47,935 bases of DNA from positions 1 through 47,935 of the forward strand of contig JADKHF010000027.1 in the NCBI GenBank assembly GCA_016721865.1, given 5' to 3'. Below are positions 19,882 through 28,714 of this stretch, in pieces. A program made the position numbers and the translations under genes. Numbering within the stretch: the stretch's first letter is position 1; every line of letters starts with the position of its first letter. The notes beneath the pieces are model-generated. The model saw nothing but the letters and a program-made list of their open reading frames with translations. It was not told the DNA's origin and did no database searches. The stretch comes from Nitrosomonas sp. Lineage in GTDB: Bacteria; Pseudomonadota; Gammaproteobacteria; Burkholderiales; Nitrosomonadaceae.

Positions 19882-19983
19882 GATTAAAATAGTTAGAATG
19901 AGCAAATAAGAACTCTAGAATGTTACAGAAGCTGTGCGCTATCGTGCAGAATTTTGACTAAAATAATACAACTCATCGAGAAA

Positions 19984-20437
19984 ATGCGTTACTGGCTAAT
20001 GAAATCAGAGCCTTATGAATTCAGCATTGACGATTTTTCAGCACTGCCCACTCAAACCATTGCCTGGGAAGGTGTACGGAATTATCAATCACGCAATTTT
20101 ATGCGCAATCAAATGGCTATTGGTGATCAGTTTTTTCTATCACTCGTGCTGTAAAGATCCCGGCATCATGGGGATTGCAGTAGTCAGCAAGCCCGCTTTT
20201 CCGGATGCCACGCAATTTAATCCCGATAGTAAGTATTTTGACCCCAAAGCTGCAACTGATAATCCACGCTGGTTTAATGTTGAAATCACTTTGGTTAAAA
20301 GAACCCGCCGCATTCTGATCAAAGAGCTCAGGCAATATCCTGAACTCTCCAGGATGCGGGTGTTACAAACAGGTAACCGCTTATCAATCACCCCGGTAGA
20401 TCCGGCAGAATGGCAATTCATTATGGCCATTCTGTAA
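19984..20437 (+). CDS. EVE-domain protein, one frameshift
   Basis: EVE proteins have a PUA-like fold and bind modified nucleobases in DNA or RNA. The start MRYWLMKSEPYEFSIDDF, then WEGVRNYQSRNFMRNQM, KDPGIMGIAVVSKPAFPD and YPELSRMRVLQTGNRLSITPV are typical. A run of six T at 20129-20134 is one base too long; with five the frame reads QFFYHSCCKDPGI and the protein is about 151 residues. Separate small gene, upstream of the permease. Confidence 0.88.
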
Positions 20438-20487
20438 TGTGGCCCAATCTTTTTGTTTTTTCTACTCAACCTTACAAGGGCTAATTA

Positions 20488-21284
20488 ATGGAGTGGTGGC
20501 TTATTTATCTGCTGACCGGTGCATTTGTCGGTTTTTTGCCGGTTTACTCGGCATTGGCGGCGGACTCATCATAGTACCCGTGCTGATTTCAATATTCACT
20601 GCCCAGGACTTCCCTGCCGGTCGCATCATACACCTGGCGCTGGGCACCACGATGGCCACCATCATTTTCACCTCGGCTGCCAGCCTGCGCACACACCATC
20701 AGCATCGCGCAGTGGATTGGCAGATTGTGAGAAACATAACACCCGGCATTTTTCTCGGCACTTTCGGCGGAGCAGCTTTGGCCAGTTCGATGACGGGCCA
20801 ACTATTGAGCATCATTTTTGTCATTTTTATCTTTTACGCCGCCACACAAATGCTGCTGCAATTTCGCCCCAGCCCTATTTTTCAGCTCCCGGGAAAAATC
20901 GGCATGTTTTTCGCCGGTAGCGTTATCGGCGCACTATCCAGCTTGGTTGCAATTGGCGGCGGATTACTATCGGTGCCATTTCTGACACTCTGCAATGTCA
21001 AACTTCAACATGCCATCGGCACTGCAGCAGCCATTGGTTTTCCCATTGCACTGGCGGGCACCGCCGGTTATGTTGCAAATGGCTATCTGCAACCGGAAGC
21101 ACTGCCTGACTACAGTTTGGGTTATGTGTATTTACCTGCCTTACTCTGGCTGGTGCTGGCCAGTATGCTGACAGCACCCCTCGGTGCAAAACTCACGCAT
21201 TCCACAAAAACTGTCATTTTAAGAACAATTTTTGTTGTGTTGCTGTATGGCCTGGGCATCAGGATGTTAATGACCCTAATCTAA
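20488..21284 (+). CDS. Sulfite/organosulfonate exporter family permease (TauE/SafE)
   Basis: Membrane protein with about eight hydrophobic segments and two repeats of the glycine motif (FFAGLLGIGGGLIIVPVL and SSLVAIGGGLLSVPFLTL), as in TauE/SafE permeases, which move sulfur-containing or other small anions. The correct start is probably ATG at 20488 (MEWWLIYLLTGAFVGF), with one T miscounted in the run at 20532-20537. The longer frame from 20439 is a result of that shift. About 265 residues. Substrate not predictable. Confidence 0.88.
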
Positions 21285-21497
21285 ACAAGGCAGATTTCCA
21301 GTGTCTAGGAGGCTGTCCGAGAATAGTGATCGTAGCGAGGAGGAGTCATTTTTAGGCAGATTTTTCGATCATTTTAGGCGAATAGTTGCTCTATTTAACG
21401 AAAATAATCGGAAAATATGACCAAAATGGCTTCTCCGCAGTAGTGATGTGGTCTAATAGACCCGGACACTCCAGTTAAGAGAAAATAAACTTAATTG

Positions 21498-21543
21498 GGT
21501 TCATCCGGAAAGTACGCACTTTCCGGATGAACCGGTTTTTTGG
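21498..21543 (+). terminator. 16-bp perfect hairpin followed by T run
   Basis: GGTTCATCCGGAAAGT at 21498-21513, loop ACGC, and the exact complement at 21518-21533, then GGTTTTTTGG. This fits an intrinsic terminator on the plus strand (for the permease) or a hairpin belonging to one of the IS remnants. Confidence 0.5.
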
Positions 21544-21990
21544 TAATCTTCATATTGATCATTTGACGCTGGATCTGGACTCGACTGTGATGACACGTTA
21601 TGGACAGCAAGAAGGTGCAGCACGCGGCTATAATCCCCGCAAACCGGGGCGCAATTCTCACCATCCGTTGATGGCTTTTGTTGCAGATATACGCATGATA
21701 GCCAATCTCTGGTTGCGTCCCGGCAACAGCCATAGTGCCAATAATGTGCTGGCTTATAACCTGACCTGATGAGCTTGTTTCGTCAGGGTATATTGAAAAG
21801 TGATTCCGTTTCAGCCAAACCAGATGTGCAACATACCCTAAAAACACTGCGTTATAAACTTTTTGCCAAAGCAGGTTACATCACCAAAGACAGTCGCAAG
21901 AAAATTATCAATCTGGCAGTTAGCCATGCGTCAGCGCGAATGGTTTGAGGGGTTATGGGATAGATCCAGAACTTTCACACTGCCCGTAAA
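21530..21990 (+). pseudogene. IS1380-like transposase fragment
   Basis: HIDHLTLDLDSTVMTRYGQQ and EGAARGYNPRKPGRNSHHPLMAF match the catalytic core of IS1380-type transposases (first Asp in LDLDS). A shift near 21765 is followed by the C-terminal piece TLRYKLFAKAGYITKDSRKK and INLAV, with another shift near 21925 before REWFEGLWDR. N-terminal and central parts are missing. Inactive. Confidence 0.75.
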
Positions 21991-22044
21991 ATTTAAACCA
22001 ATCTTTTCCCCTTAAAAGTTCTAATGGGAAATCTTGGATGAATG

Positions 22045-22512
22045 TTACTGCGAAAGTATAGCTACAAAATCTAGAACTTCTTGTACATGACCTGGCACTT
22101 TCACACCGCGCCATTCCTTTCTTAATCTACCTTGAGTATCTATAACAAAGGTGCTGCGTTCAATACCAGGAACTTCCTTACCATATATATTTTTCATTTT
22201 TATGACATCAAATAGCTTGCAAACTTTCTCATCTACATCACTCAACAGCTCAAAAGGAAATTGCATTTTTTCCTTAAATTTTTCGTGCGATCTAATACTG
22301 TCACGAGAAACACCTACAATTAAACAATTTTTCTCAGTAAATGCATGCCAATGATCACGGAAATCCTGACCTTCTGTTGTGCAACCCGGTGTATCATCTT
22401 TTGGATAAAAATAAATAACCAGATTCTTTCCAACGTTGGTGGCCAGTGAGAATTCTTTATCGCCAGTCGAAGGCAATACAAAATCGCTTACAAAATGATC
22501 AAGTGTAAGCAT
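22045..22512 (-). CDS. bcp: Peroxiredoxin, Bcp/PrxQ family
   Basis: 155 residues. Thiol peroxidase that reduces hydrogen and organic peroxides. The peroxidatic Cys is in YPKDDTPGCTTEGQDFRD. The usual resolving Cys five residues later (TTEGC) is Gln here, so it would act as a 1-Cys enzyme. VGVSRDSIRSHEKFKEKMQF and the WRGVKVPGHVQEVL ending are typical. It lies six bases downstream of ccmI on the same strand and may be the last gene of the ccm operon. Confidence 0.95.
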   Translation of the reverse strand: MLTLDHFVSDFVLPSTGDKEFSLATNVGKNLVIYFYPKDDTPGCTTEGQDFRDHWHAFTEKNCLIVGVSRDSIRSHEKFKEKMQFPFELLSDVDEKVCKLFDVIKMKNIYGKEVPGIERSTFVIDTQGRLRKEWRGVKVPGHVQEVLDFVAILSQ

Positions 22513-22517
22513 TATTA

Positions 22518-23915
22518 TTATGGAATTTGTTTATTGATTACTACCGCAATCCCATCATTGCCAATCTTTACGGGATCACTAAACCCTTGAAGATCTCCGC
22601 TCGCAGGGACAGCCTGACCTGATTTAGAAATCCTTGCTTCAATAACCACTTCGGGAAAGCTAGACATTTTCATGGTGGGTGTCATTGCCATATCATCTGT
22701 CAATGTAAATGTCGCAGGAAGATTACTTGCTTTCAATCGTAAAATCGCCAAAGGCATTTTAGGTCCTGCTTTAGCCCGTGCATAAATAAACAAAGTGTCA
22801 TTCGGGGAGGCTTTTGATGCCAATTCTTGACTAATAGTTACTTGACCAGAAACTGAAAGAGATGCCGGTGCAGTTGTTGCAGTTGTTGCAGTTGTTGCAG
22901 TTGTTGCAGTTGTTGCAGTTGTTGCAGTTGTTGCAGTTGTTGCAGTTGCATCTGAAGTAACTTTCTCCGGCTGAGTATTGGTTTCATTCTGTGAAGTTGT
23001 TGCTTTAGCTTGCTGCTCTGCTGTTGTTCCTTTACCTCCAGAAGCTAATAATTTGGCTTCAGCAATACTGGTTTTAACTGAATTAGCCAATTGCGAGTCC
23101 GCAGGAATCACTTCCAATAATTTTTCCCAATGCGCTGCTGCTTGGTCGAATCTTTCTTGTTCAAACTCGATAGTACCTGCCAATGCCAGAGCTTTTGGAT
23201 ACTGCGGGTCAATTCGTAATGCTTCATAAATCAACTCAGTAGGCTTGCCCGTCAGATTTCCTTGATTCTTCATTGCCAATACATCAGCATAATCGCTGAG
23301 TATTTGCGGATTATCTGGAACCAGTTCTACCAGTTTTGCATAAGTATTACTGGCTTCAGCATAGCGTTCCATGATCGCATAGGTTCGTCCCAGCATTACC
23401 CATCCTTCAATGTCTTCAGGATTTTTTTCTAATCGTGCGATAAGATTTTCCAGAACTGAAGAAAAATTGTCATGGCCTGCAGGTGAATCGCTGCCACTTC
23501 CACGATTCATTTGGGTTGCATTGGCAAGCTGTGCTTGCGGCAATAATCCTCGCGTATCACCAATGACCATATACAGAAAAACTGCGGCAAGTGGTAAAGT
23601 CAATGCTATAAAGGTTGATAATGCAATATTATGAATCTTTTTATTCTTCTTGGTGATCATTTTTTCTCTCTCAGAAACATCTTGCAACATACGTTGCTGT
23701 AACTCTTGTTTGCTTTTGTAATATTGTTCCTGGGTCAAGATATCATTTTCCAAGTCATTATCAAGCTCAGCGATTTGATCACGATAAACCGTTATGTTTA
23801 CAGCATCATGTTCTAGATATTCAAGCTTTGTATCTCTATTTCTTAATAGCGTTGGAATAATAAATAACAAAGCTGTTACGATAAAAATACCAGAAATAAC
23901 CCAAAATGATGTCAT
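22518..23915 (-). CDS. ccmI: Cytochrome c biogenesis protein CcmI (TPR)
   Basis: 465 residues. CcmI holds apocytochrome c for the heme lyase. Two membrane segments (FWVISGIFIVTALLFIIPTL and ALSTFIALTLPLAAVFLYMVIG) flank a cytoplasmic coiled stretch (DQIAELDNDLENDILTQEQYY). The periplasmic TPR domain (EGWVMLGRTYAIMERYAEAS, YPKALALAGTIEFEQERFDQA) follows, then a low-complexity linker with an ATT peptide repeat, and a C-terminal beta domain ending DGIAVVINKQIP. Start overlaps the end of ccmH by four bases (ATGA). Confidence 0.95.
   Translation of the reverse strand: MTSFWVISGIFIVTALLFIIPTLLRNRDTKLEYLEHDAVNITVYRDQIAELDNDLENDILTQEQYYKSKQELQQRMLQDVSEREKMITKKNKKIHNIALSTFIALTLPLAAVFLYMVIGDTRGLLPQAQLANATQMNRGSGSDSPAGHDNFSSVLENLIARLEKNPEDIEGWVMLGRTYAIMERYAEASNTYAKLVELVPDNPQILSDYADVLAMKNQGNLTGKPTELIYEALRIDPQYPKALALAGTIEFEQERFDQAAAHWEKLLEVIPADSQLANSVKTSIAEAKLLASGGKGTTAEQQAKATTSQNETNTQPEKVTSDATATTATTATTATTATTATTATTATTAPASLSVSGQVTISQELASKASPNDTLFIYARAKAGPKMPLAILRLKASNLPATFTLTDDMAMTPTMKMSSFPEVVIEARISKSGQAVPASGDLQGFSDPVKIGNDGIAVVINKQIP
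22870..22948. repeat. 9-bp tandem repeat in ccmI
   Basis: Eight full copies of GCAGTTGTT plus seven bases, with no mismatch seen. On the coding strand each copy encodes Ala-Thr-Thr, giving a flexible linker between the TPR and C-terminal domains. As the unit is a multiple of three, copy-number change does not break the frame. Confidence 0.95.
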
Positions 23916-24442
23916 ACGTTCTTACCTTTTTTATTTTCATTCAGTAAAGCTTCAGCTCTCTCAAGTTGTACTTGAGAGAGCGATACATCTTCAATTTGTA
24001 CACGACGACGTCTTAGATAAATCATCAATGATCCCAATCCAATTATGAATAAAATGAGAGGACCAAACCATAAAAGTATTGTCGTGGGTTTCATTGGCGG
24101 ATTATAAAGCACAAAATCCCCGTAACGATCAACCAAAAACTGAACAATTTCCTGATCGGTCTTATTTGCCTTAATTTGTTCACGTATTTCGCGTCTTATA
24201 TCATTAGAAAAATCAGCACGAGAATCGGCAATAGATTCATTCTGACAAACCAAGCAGCGTAAATCCATTGTTAACGCCAACATTCTCTTTTCGATTACAG
24301 GATCCTCCGCTACCGGAACAGCTTCTTTTGAACAACCAACTGATGGAATCAAAAGAAATAAAAAGAAAATAATAAACAGTCCTTTTATACCATTAAATTG
24401 CCGTGATACGACAAAGCTGTACAAATCATAATTTTTAAGCAT
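23912..24442 (-). CDS. ccmH: Cytochrome c maturation protein CcmH
   Basis: 176 residues, periplasmic and membrane anchored. The redox motif LRCLVCQNESIADSRAD keeps apocytochrome c thiols reduced for heme attachment. The N-terminal signal (GLFIIFFLFLLIPSVGC) could be a lipobox; a C-terminal membrane helix follows (ILLWFGPLILFIIGLGSLMIY). A start closer to the signal peptide, for example near 24390, is possible. It overlaps ccmI and follows ccmG. Confidence 0.95.
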   Translation of the reverse strand: MLKNYDLYSFVVSRQFNGIKGLFIIFFLFLLIPSVGCSKEAVPVAEDPVIEKRMLALTMDLRCLVCQNESIADSRADFSNDIRREIREQIKANKTDQEIVQFLVDRYGDFVLYNPPMKPTTILLWFGPLILFIIGLGSLMIYLRRRRVQIEDVSLSQVQLERAEALLNENKKGKNV

Positions 24443-24456
24443 ATGAGATCGATTAC

Positions 24457-24987
24457 CTAGGCTTGCTTCTGTAATTCAATAATGAGAGGGATGATTGTGT
24501 TTTGTAATGCGTCCACTGTCACAGGACCAATTTGTTTATGTCTTATAATACCTTTTTTATCAATTACATAGGTTTCTGGAACACCATAAACACCATAATC
24601 AATCCCGACTTTTCCATCAGGGTCAACAATACTGATCGTATAAGGGTCGCCGTAGCGCTTCAACCATTGCAACGCCGTAGTTCGTTCATCTTTATAATTT
24701 AGACCATAGATTGGAACAATCCCGGAATTGGCCAATTGAACAAGTAAAGGATGCTCATCACGACAAGCCACACACCATGATGCCCATACATTCAGCAACC
24801 AGACTTTACCAAGATTGTCTTGAGATGCCATCAGTCTATCGGGTTCATGCAAATGATTAAGCTGAAATATTGGCGCTGGCTTATCAATAAGCGGAGATGG
24901 AACTTGTCGTGGGTTTAATGTTAAACCAACCAATAGAAATGCTGCGAGTACTATAAAAGCAAATAATGGGATTAAGTATCGCATCAT
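24457..24987 (-). CDS. ccmG: Thiol:disulfide interchange protein CcmG/DsbE
   Basis: 176 residues. Membrane-anchored thioredoxin-like protein that passes reducing power to CcmH and apocytochrome c. N-terminal anchor (YLIPLFAFIVLAAFLLVGLTL), active site WASWCVACRDEHP, and the cis-Pro segment YGVYGVPETYVID. Its start overlaps the ccmF stop by four bases. Confidence 0.96.
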   Translation of the reverse strand: MMRYLIPLFAFIVLAAFLLVGLTLNPRQVPSPLIDKPAPIFQLNHLHEPDRLMASQDNLGKVWLLNVWASWCVACRDEHPLLVQLANSGIVPIYGLNYKDERTTALQWLKRYGDPYTISIVDPDGKVGIDYGVYGVPETYVIDKKGIIRHKQIGPVTVDALQNTIIPLIIELQKQA

Positions 24988-27038
24988 GCTTTCTTAGTCT
25001 CTGTTGCCAATAAAGCATTACTTACTGTAGGAGCGGATGTTACAGGAATTTCTTCTTGCAAACTTTCTGCTTCTGTGCTCCTTACACTAACAGGACTTGT
25101 TTTGCTTATTTTCAAACGATAACGGCGATCAGTTACAGATAGAATACCGCCGATTGCCATCAACAGACATCCAAACCAAATCCAGTCTACAAAGGGTTTG
25201 TGATAGGCACGTACTACCCAGGCGTTGTTCGCCAAAGGCTCGCCCAGCGCAACATAAAGATCCCGAAATAAGCCAGTATCAATGGCCGCTTCAGTCATTG
25301 CCATACCTGACGCGTTATAATTTCGCTTCTCAGGATGTAATTCACGAATAACTTTATCATCCTGAATGACAGCAATTTCGCCACGCACTGCTTTGTAGTT
25401 AGGACCGACAACATCACTCACTCCGTTAAACTGGAATGTATACCCGCCAACCGTTACTTTGCTTCCAATGTCCATCCGCACATCTTTTTCGGTTTCATAA
25501 CTATTCACCAGTGTTACACCGATAATAAAAACGGCTACACCTAAATGAGCGCAGTGCATTCCATAATAACTTCTGGATTGTTTGACTAGCCGGGAAAATA
25601 AACTACCTTGCCCACTATTGTTTATTCGATGCTTTATATTAACAAAAGCACATACTATGATCCAGAAAGCCAACAATAAGCCAAAGCTAACCAGCGGTTT
25701 CCATTCACCCATAAAATACGGTGCGATCAAGGCAGAAATTACACTGACAGCAAAAGCCCAACGCAAGCGGATTGCTAATGTAGGCAGGCTCATTTGTTTC
25801 CAGCGCGAAATAGGACCAACACCAATCAGAAAAATTGCTGGTGTCATAACCGGCACAAATACAGTTTCAAAAAATGGCGGACCAACCGATAGTTTACCAA
25901 GTCCAAGCGCATCAATAATCAACGGATACAGTGTCCCGAGTAAAACACTGCTTGCTGCTACCAATAATAATAGGTTATTAGCCAATAACAATGATTCACG
26001 TGACAACATATCAAACTTGCCACCCAAACCAACTTTAGGTGCTCGCCACGCAAACAATAACAACGAGCAACTAATAACGATAACCAAGAAAGCAAGAATA
26101 AATACGCCACGCGCAGGATCTGTCGCGAAAGCATGCACGGAAGTCAGAACACCCGATCGCACCAGAAATGTTCCCAGCAAGCTTAATGCAAATGTACTTA
26201 TCGCCAGCAAAACCGTCCAGCTTTTGAAGCTGCCACGTTTTTCGGTAACCGCTAATGAATGAACCAGCGCCGTACCAACTAGCCAAGGCATGAATGATGC
26301 ATTCTCTACAGGATCCCAAAACCACCAGCCACCCCAGCCCAGCTCATAATAGGCCCACCAACTGCCCAGCATAATTCCTATCGTCAAGAATACCCAGGCA
26401 ACTATCGTCCAAGGTCGCGACCACCGTGCCCAAGTCGCATCCAGTCTTCCACTAAGCAAGGCCGCAATGGCAAAAGCAAAAGCAACTGAAAAACCCACAT
26501 ATCCCATATAGAGCATGGGTGGATGTATCACCATGCCAGCGTCTTGCAACAATGGATTTAAATCACTACCCTCTAATGCTGCTGGCAATAGCCGATCAAA
26601 TGGGTTTGAAGTAAACAACATGAATAACAAGAAGCCTACACTTACTAATCCCAATACACCAAGAACTCGCGCTACGATATCATCCGGCAGTTGCTTGCTA
26701 AAAACGCTGACCGCAACCGACCAACCGGCTAGCATTAATACCCATAACAATAAAGATCCCTCATGGGAGCCCCAGGTAGCGGCTACCCGGAAATGAAATG
26801 GCAGTTCAGAATTTGAGTTCTTTGCCACATTCATTACTGAAAAATCGCTGCTGGCAAACGAATACCCCAAACATAAAAATGCTATTAAAACAAACACGAA
26901 TTGCCCCTGCACTACCGGTCTGGCTAGTGCTATCCATGACGGGATACCGCGTGCTGCACCAATAATAGGCAATGTTCCTTGAGTTAAGGCCAAAAGTAGA
27001 GCAAGTATGAGGGCAAAGTTACCAATTTCTGGGATCAT
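24984..27038 (-). CDS. ccmF: Heme lyase subunit CcmF
   Basis: 684 residues with about 15 membrane segments. CcmF joins heme to the CxxCH motif of apocytochromes. The tryptophan-rich motif (ELGWGGWWFWDPVENASFMPW, split here as WGGWWFWDP and ENASFMPW) at about residues 230-250 and the conserved HPPMLYMGYVG are present. The C-terminal cytoplasmic tail (SVRSTEAESLQEEIPV) is somewhat long. No internal break seen. Confidence 0.97.
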   Translation of the reverse strand: MIPEIGNFALILALLLALTQGTLPIIGAARGIPSWIALARPVVQGQFVFVLIAFLCLGYSFASSDFSVMNVAKNSNSELPFHFRVAATWGSHEGSLLLWVLMLAGWSVAVSVFSKQLPDDIVARVLGVLGLVSVGFLLFMLFTSNPFDRLLPAALEGSDLNPLLQDAGMVIHPPMLYMGYVGFSVAFAFAIAALLSGRLDATWARWSRPWTIVAWVFLTIGIMLGSWWAYYELGWGGWWFWDPVENASFMPWLVGTALVHSLAVTEKRGSFKSWTVLLAISTFALSLLGTFLVRSGVLTSVHAFATDPARGVFILAFLVIVISCSLLLFAWRAPKVGLGGKFDMLSRESLLLANNLLLLVAASSVLLGTLYPLIIDALGLGKLSVGPPFFETVFVPVMTPAIFLIGVGPISRWKQMSLPTLAIRLRWAFAVSVISALIAPYFMGEWKPLVSFGLLLAFWIIVCAFVNIKHRINNSGQGSLFSRLVKQSRSYYGMHCAHLGVAVFIIGVTLVNSYETEKDVRMDIGSKVTVGGYTFQFNGVSDVVGPNYKAVRGEIAVIQDDKVIRELHPEKRNYNASGMAMTEAAIDTGLFRDLYVALGEPLANNAWVVRAYHKPFVDWIWFGCLLMAIGGILSVTDRRYRLKISKTSPVSVRSTEAESLQEEIPVTSAPTVSNALLATETKKA

Positions 27039-27121
27039 GATTATATCTTATGAGTTAATGATTATTCAGGATTAAATTATGATATGTTCAGGAATTAGAA
27101 AGATAATTCCTGAAGAACTCT

Positions 27122-27571
27122 TTATTGTGCTAAAGAGGCTTTCTGTGCTTTACCTGCCTGCTCTAAAGCTTCTGCTGCTTCTGGCGGCATGTAATTTTCA
27201 TCGTGCTTAGCGAGTACTTCGTCTGCCATAAAAATACCATCAGCAGATATTTTTCCTTGCGCAACAACACCCTTGCCTTCTCTAAACAAATCTGGAAGGA
27301 TGCCTGTATATATTACTGGGATTGTCTCAGCTGTATCAGTAACCGCGAAGCTGCACCGTTTACTACTGTCTTCACGCTTAACACTACCTTCTTCAACTAA
27401 TCCACCAATACGAAAGCTTTTTCCAATAGGCGCTTCTTTTGCAACAACTTGTGATGGGCTAAAGAAAAAAACCAGATTACTCTGGAAGGCATTCAGTACT
27501 AAAACAGAAGCGACACCTAATGCAGCAACCCCTGCAGTAATAATTGCAAGTTTCTTATGACGTGGTTTCAT
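27122..27571 (-). CDS. ccmE: Heme chaperone CcmE
   Basis: 149 residues. CcmE binds heme covalently through a His in the periplasm and hands it to CcmF. The heme site HDENYMPPEA is present. N-terminal anchor (KLAIITAGVAALGVASVLVLNAF) and the RIGGLVEEGSVKR core strand are typical. The tail is rich in Ala, Glu and Gln. Its start overlaps the ccmD end. Confidence 0.96.
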   Translation of the reverse strand: MKPRHKKLAIITAGVAALGVASVLVLNAFQSNLVFFFSPSQVVAKEAPIGKSFRIGGLVEEGSVKREDSSKRCSFAVTDTAETIPVIYTGILPDLFREGKGVVAQGKISADGIFMADEVLAKHDENYMPPEAAEALEQAGKAQKASLAQ

Positions 27572-27752
27572 TTTTTGTCTCTTTATTATTTAAGCCGTTA
27601 GTGAGACCATACTGTCTCTCCAAAGTTCTTCTGCGGTTTGAAATTATAAAAATTTCACCGAGTATGCAGATGAATGTTACAACGTATGAACCCCAAACAT
27701 AAAGTCCGTATCCGCCCATCGCAAAAAACTCTGTCCAACTTGACCAATTCAT
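27555..27752 (-). CDS. ccmD: Heme exporter accessory protein CcmD
   Basis: From ATG at 27752 (MNWSSWTEFFAMGGYGLYVW) it gives 65 residues. One membrane helix (GSYVVTFICILGEIFIIS) followed by a basic segment (NRRRTLERQYG), as in CcmD, which helps release holo-CcmE from the CcmABC complex. A longer start at 27788 exists but lies inside ccmC. Confidence 0.92.
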   Translation of the reverse strand: MNWSSWTEFFAMGGYGLYVWGSYVVTFICILGEIFIISNRRRTLERQYGLTNGLNNKETKNETTS

Positions 27753-28495
27753 CGCAAAGCTCCCTTCTTTTGTAACTCTGCCACCCATGCTGTATGACTT
27801 TCACGCTCTAGAATGATGATACGTGTACGTTTTAGTATGACTGCAATGGAATACATCCAGCTTGCAAATACCATAATAAGCATACCCGTCAACATTGTAC
27901 TCGCCATTGCAGGCGCTTGATTAACGCTTACTGATGCACCTTGATGCAATGTATTCCACCATTGCACTGAAAAATAGATAATTGGAATATTGACCACACC
28001 TACCAAAGCAATAATTGCACCGGCCTTATCCGCGCGACGGGGGTCATCAATGGCTGCTTGTAGAGACATAAAACCGATGTAAAGAAAAAACAAAATCAAT
28101 TCAGACGTTAATCGTGCATCCCATACCCACCATGTTCCCCACATTGGTTTTCCCCATAACGCGCCTGTCCATAGTGCAATAAACGTAAACATAGCCCCTG
28201 TAGGCGCGATCGCTGTTGCAAGCATGGAGGAAAGCCGCGTATTAAAAGCCAAGCCAATACCTGCCCAGAATGCCATTACAACATAGAGAAACATCGACAT
28301 CCATGCTGCAGGCACATGAATAAAAATAATCCGATAAGCTTCGCCTTGCTGGAAATCAGTGGGTGCTACAAAGAAACCAACATAAAGCCCTGCTGCCAAT
28401 AATATTAGCGCAACAAAAATAAATATTGGAATGATTTTTTCCGCCAGAGAATAAAAACTAGCAGGGGAAGAATATTTGAACCAGTTAATAGCCAT
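27749..28495 (-). CDS. ccmC: Heme exporter protein CcmC
   Basis: 248 residues and six membrane helices. CcmC loads heme onto CcmE. The tryptophan motif WGKPMWGTWWVWDARLTSE and the flanking conserved His (FIHVPAAWMSM and QWWNTLHQGASVS) are present. It overlaps ccmD by four bases. Confidence 0.97.
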   Translation of the reverse strand: MAINWFKYSSPASFYSLAEKIIPIFIFVALILLAAGLYVGFFVAPTDFQQGEAYRIIFIHVPAAWMSMFLYVVMAFWAGIGLAFNTRLSSMLATAIAPTGAMFTFIALWTGALWGKPMWGTWWVWDARLTSELILFFLYIGFMSLQAAIDDPRRADKAGAIIALVGVVNIPIIYFSVQWWNTLHQGASVSVNQAPAMASTMLTGMLIMVFASWMYSIAVILKRTRIIILERESHTAWVAELQKKGALR

Positions 28496-28714
28496 ATTTA
28501 TATTTTATAATTCTTATCAAATTTCATTTCCGATCCAACCAGAATTTTATAACCGTCAATTCTATACTAAAATGATAAAATCAAGAATTGCTTTCAATTA
28601 ACAGATGCAACCTATTTAAAGTTTCACAAGACGTATTTGTATCGTAAATGCAGCAACTTACTGCGAAACATTTTCCAGAAACTGAATTAATTCCAGCATA
28701 GCTAAGAATTAGTT
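28496..28714. other. 219-base gap inside the ccm operon
   Basis: No gene is seen between ccmB and ccmC, where other ccm genes in this cluster overlap. It may hold a second promoter for ccmC-I, or be the remains of a lost segment. AT-rich with no clear hairpin. Confidence 0.35.

Larger units (their letters stand above)
21300..22030. mobile_element. Patch of insertion-sequence remnants
   Basis: Several fragments lie next to one another. At 21305-21440 is a piece starting CTAGGAGGCTGTCCGAG, like an IS1182-type end. At about 21451-21478, GGTCTAATAGACCCGGACAC resembles an IS3-type end. A transposase fragment covers 21530-21990. No complete element can be delimited and no matching opposite ends were seen. 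Confidence 0.6.

Noticed and set aside
20519..20920. 133-codon plus-strand frame inside the permease gene
   Set aside because: Its start (MHLSVFCRF) arises from the same run of T that shifts the permease; beyond it the sequence is a His-rich shadow with no domain.
22870..22948. CRISPR-like array
   Set aside because: The repeats are contiguous 9-mers with no spacers and lie inside ccmI.
25582..26262. Long plus-strand frame (226 codons) opposite ccmF
   Set aside because: It mirrors a long conserved gene, has no ribosome site, and its composition (Asn, Thr, Lys, Arg) is that of an antisense frame.
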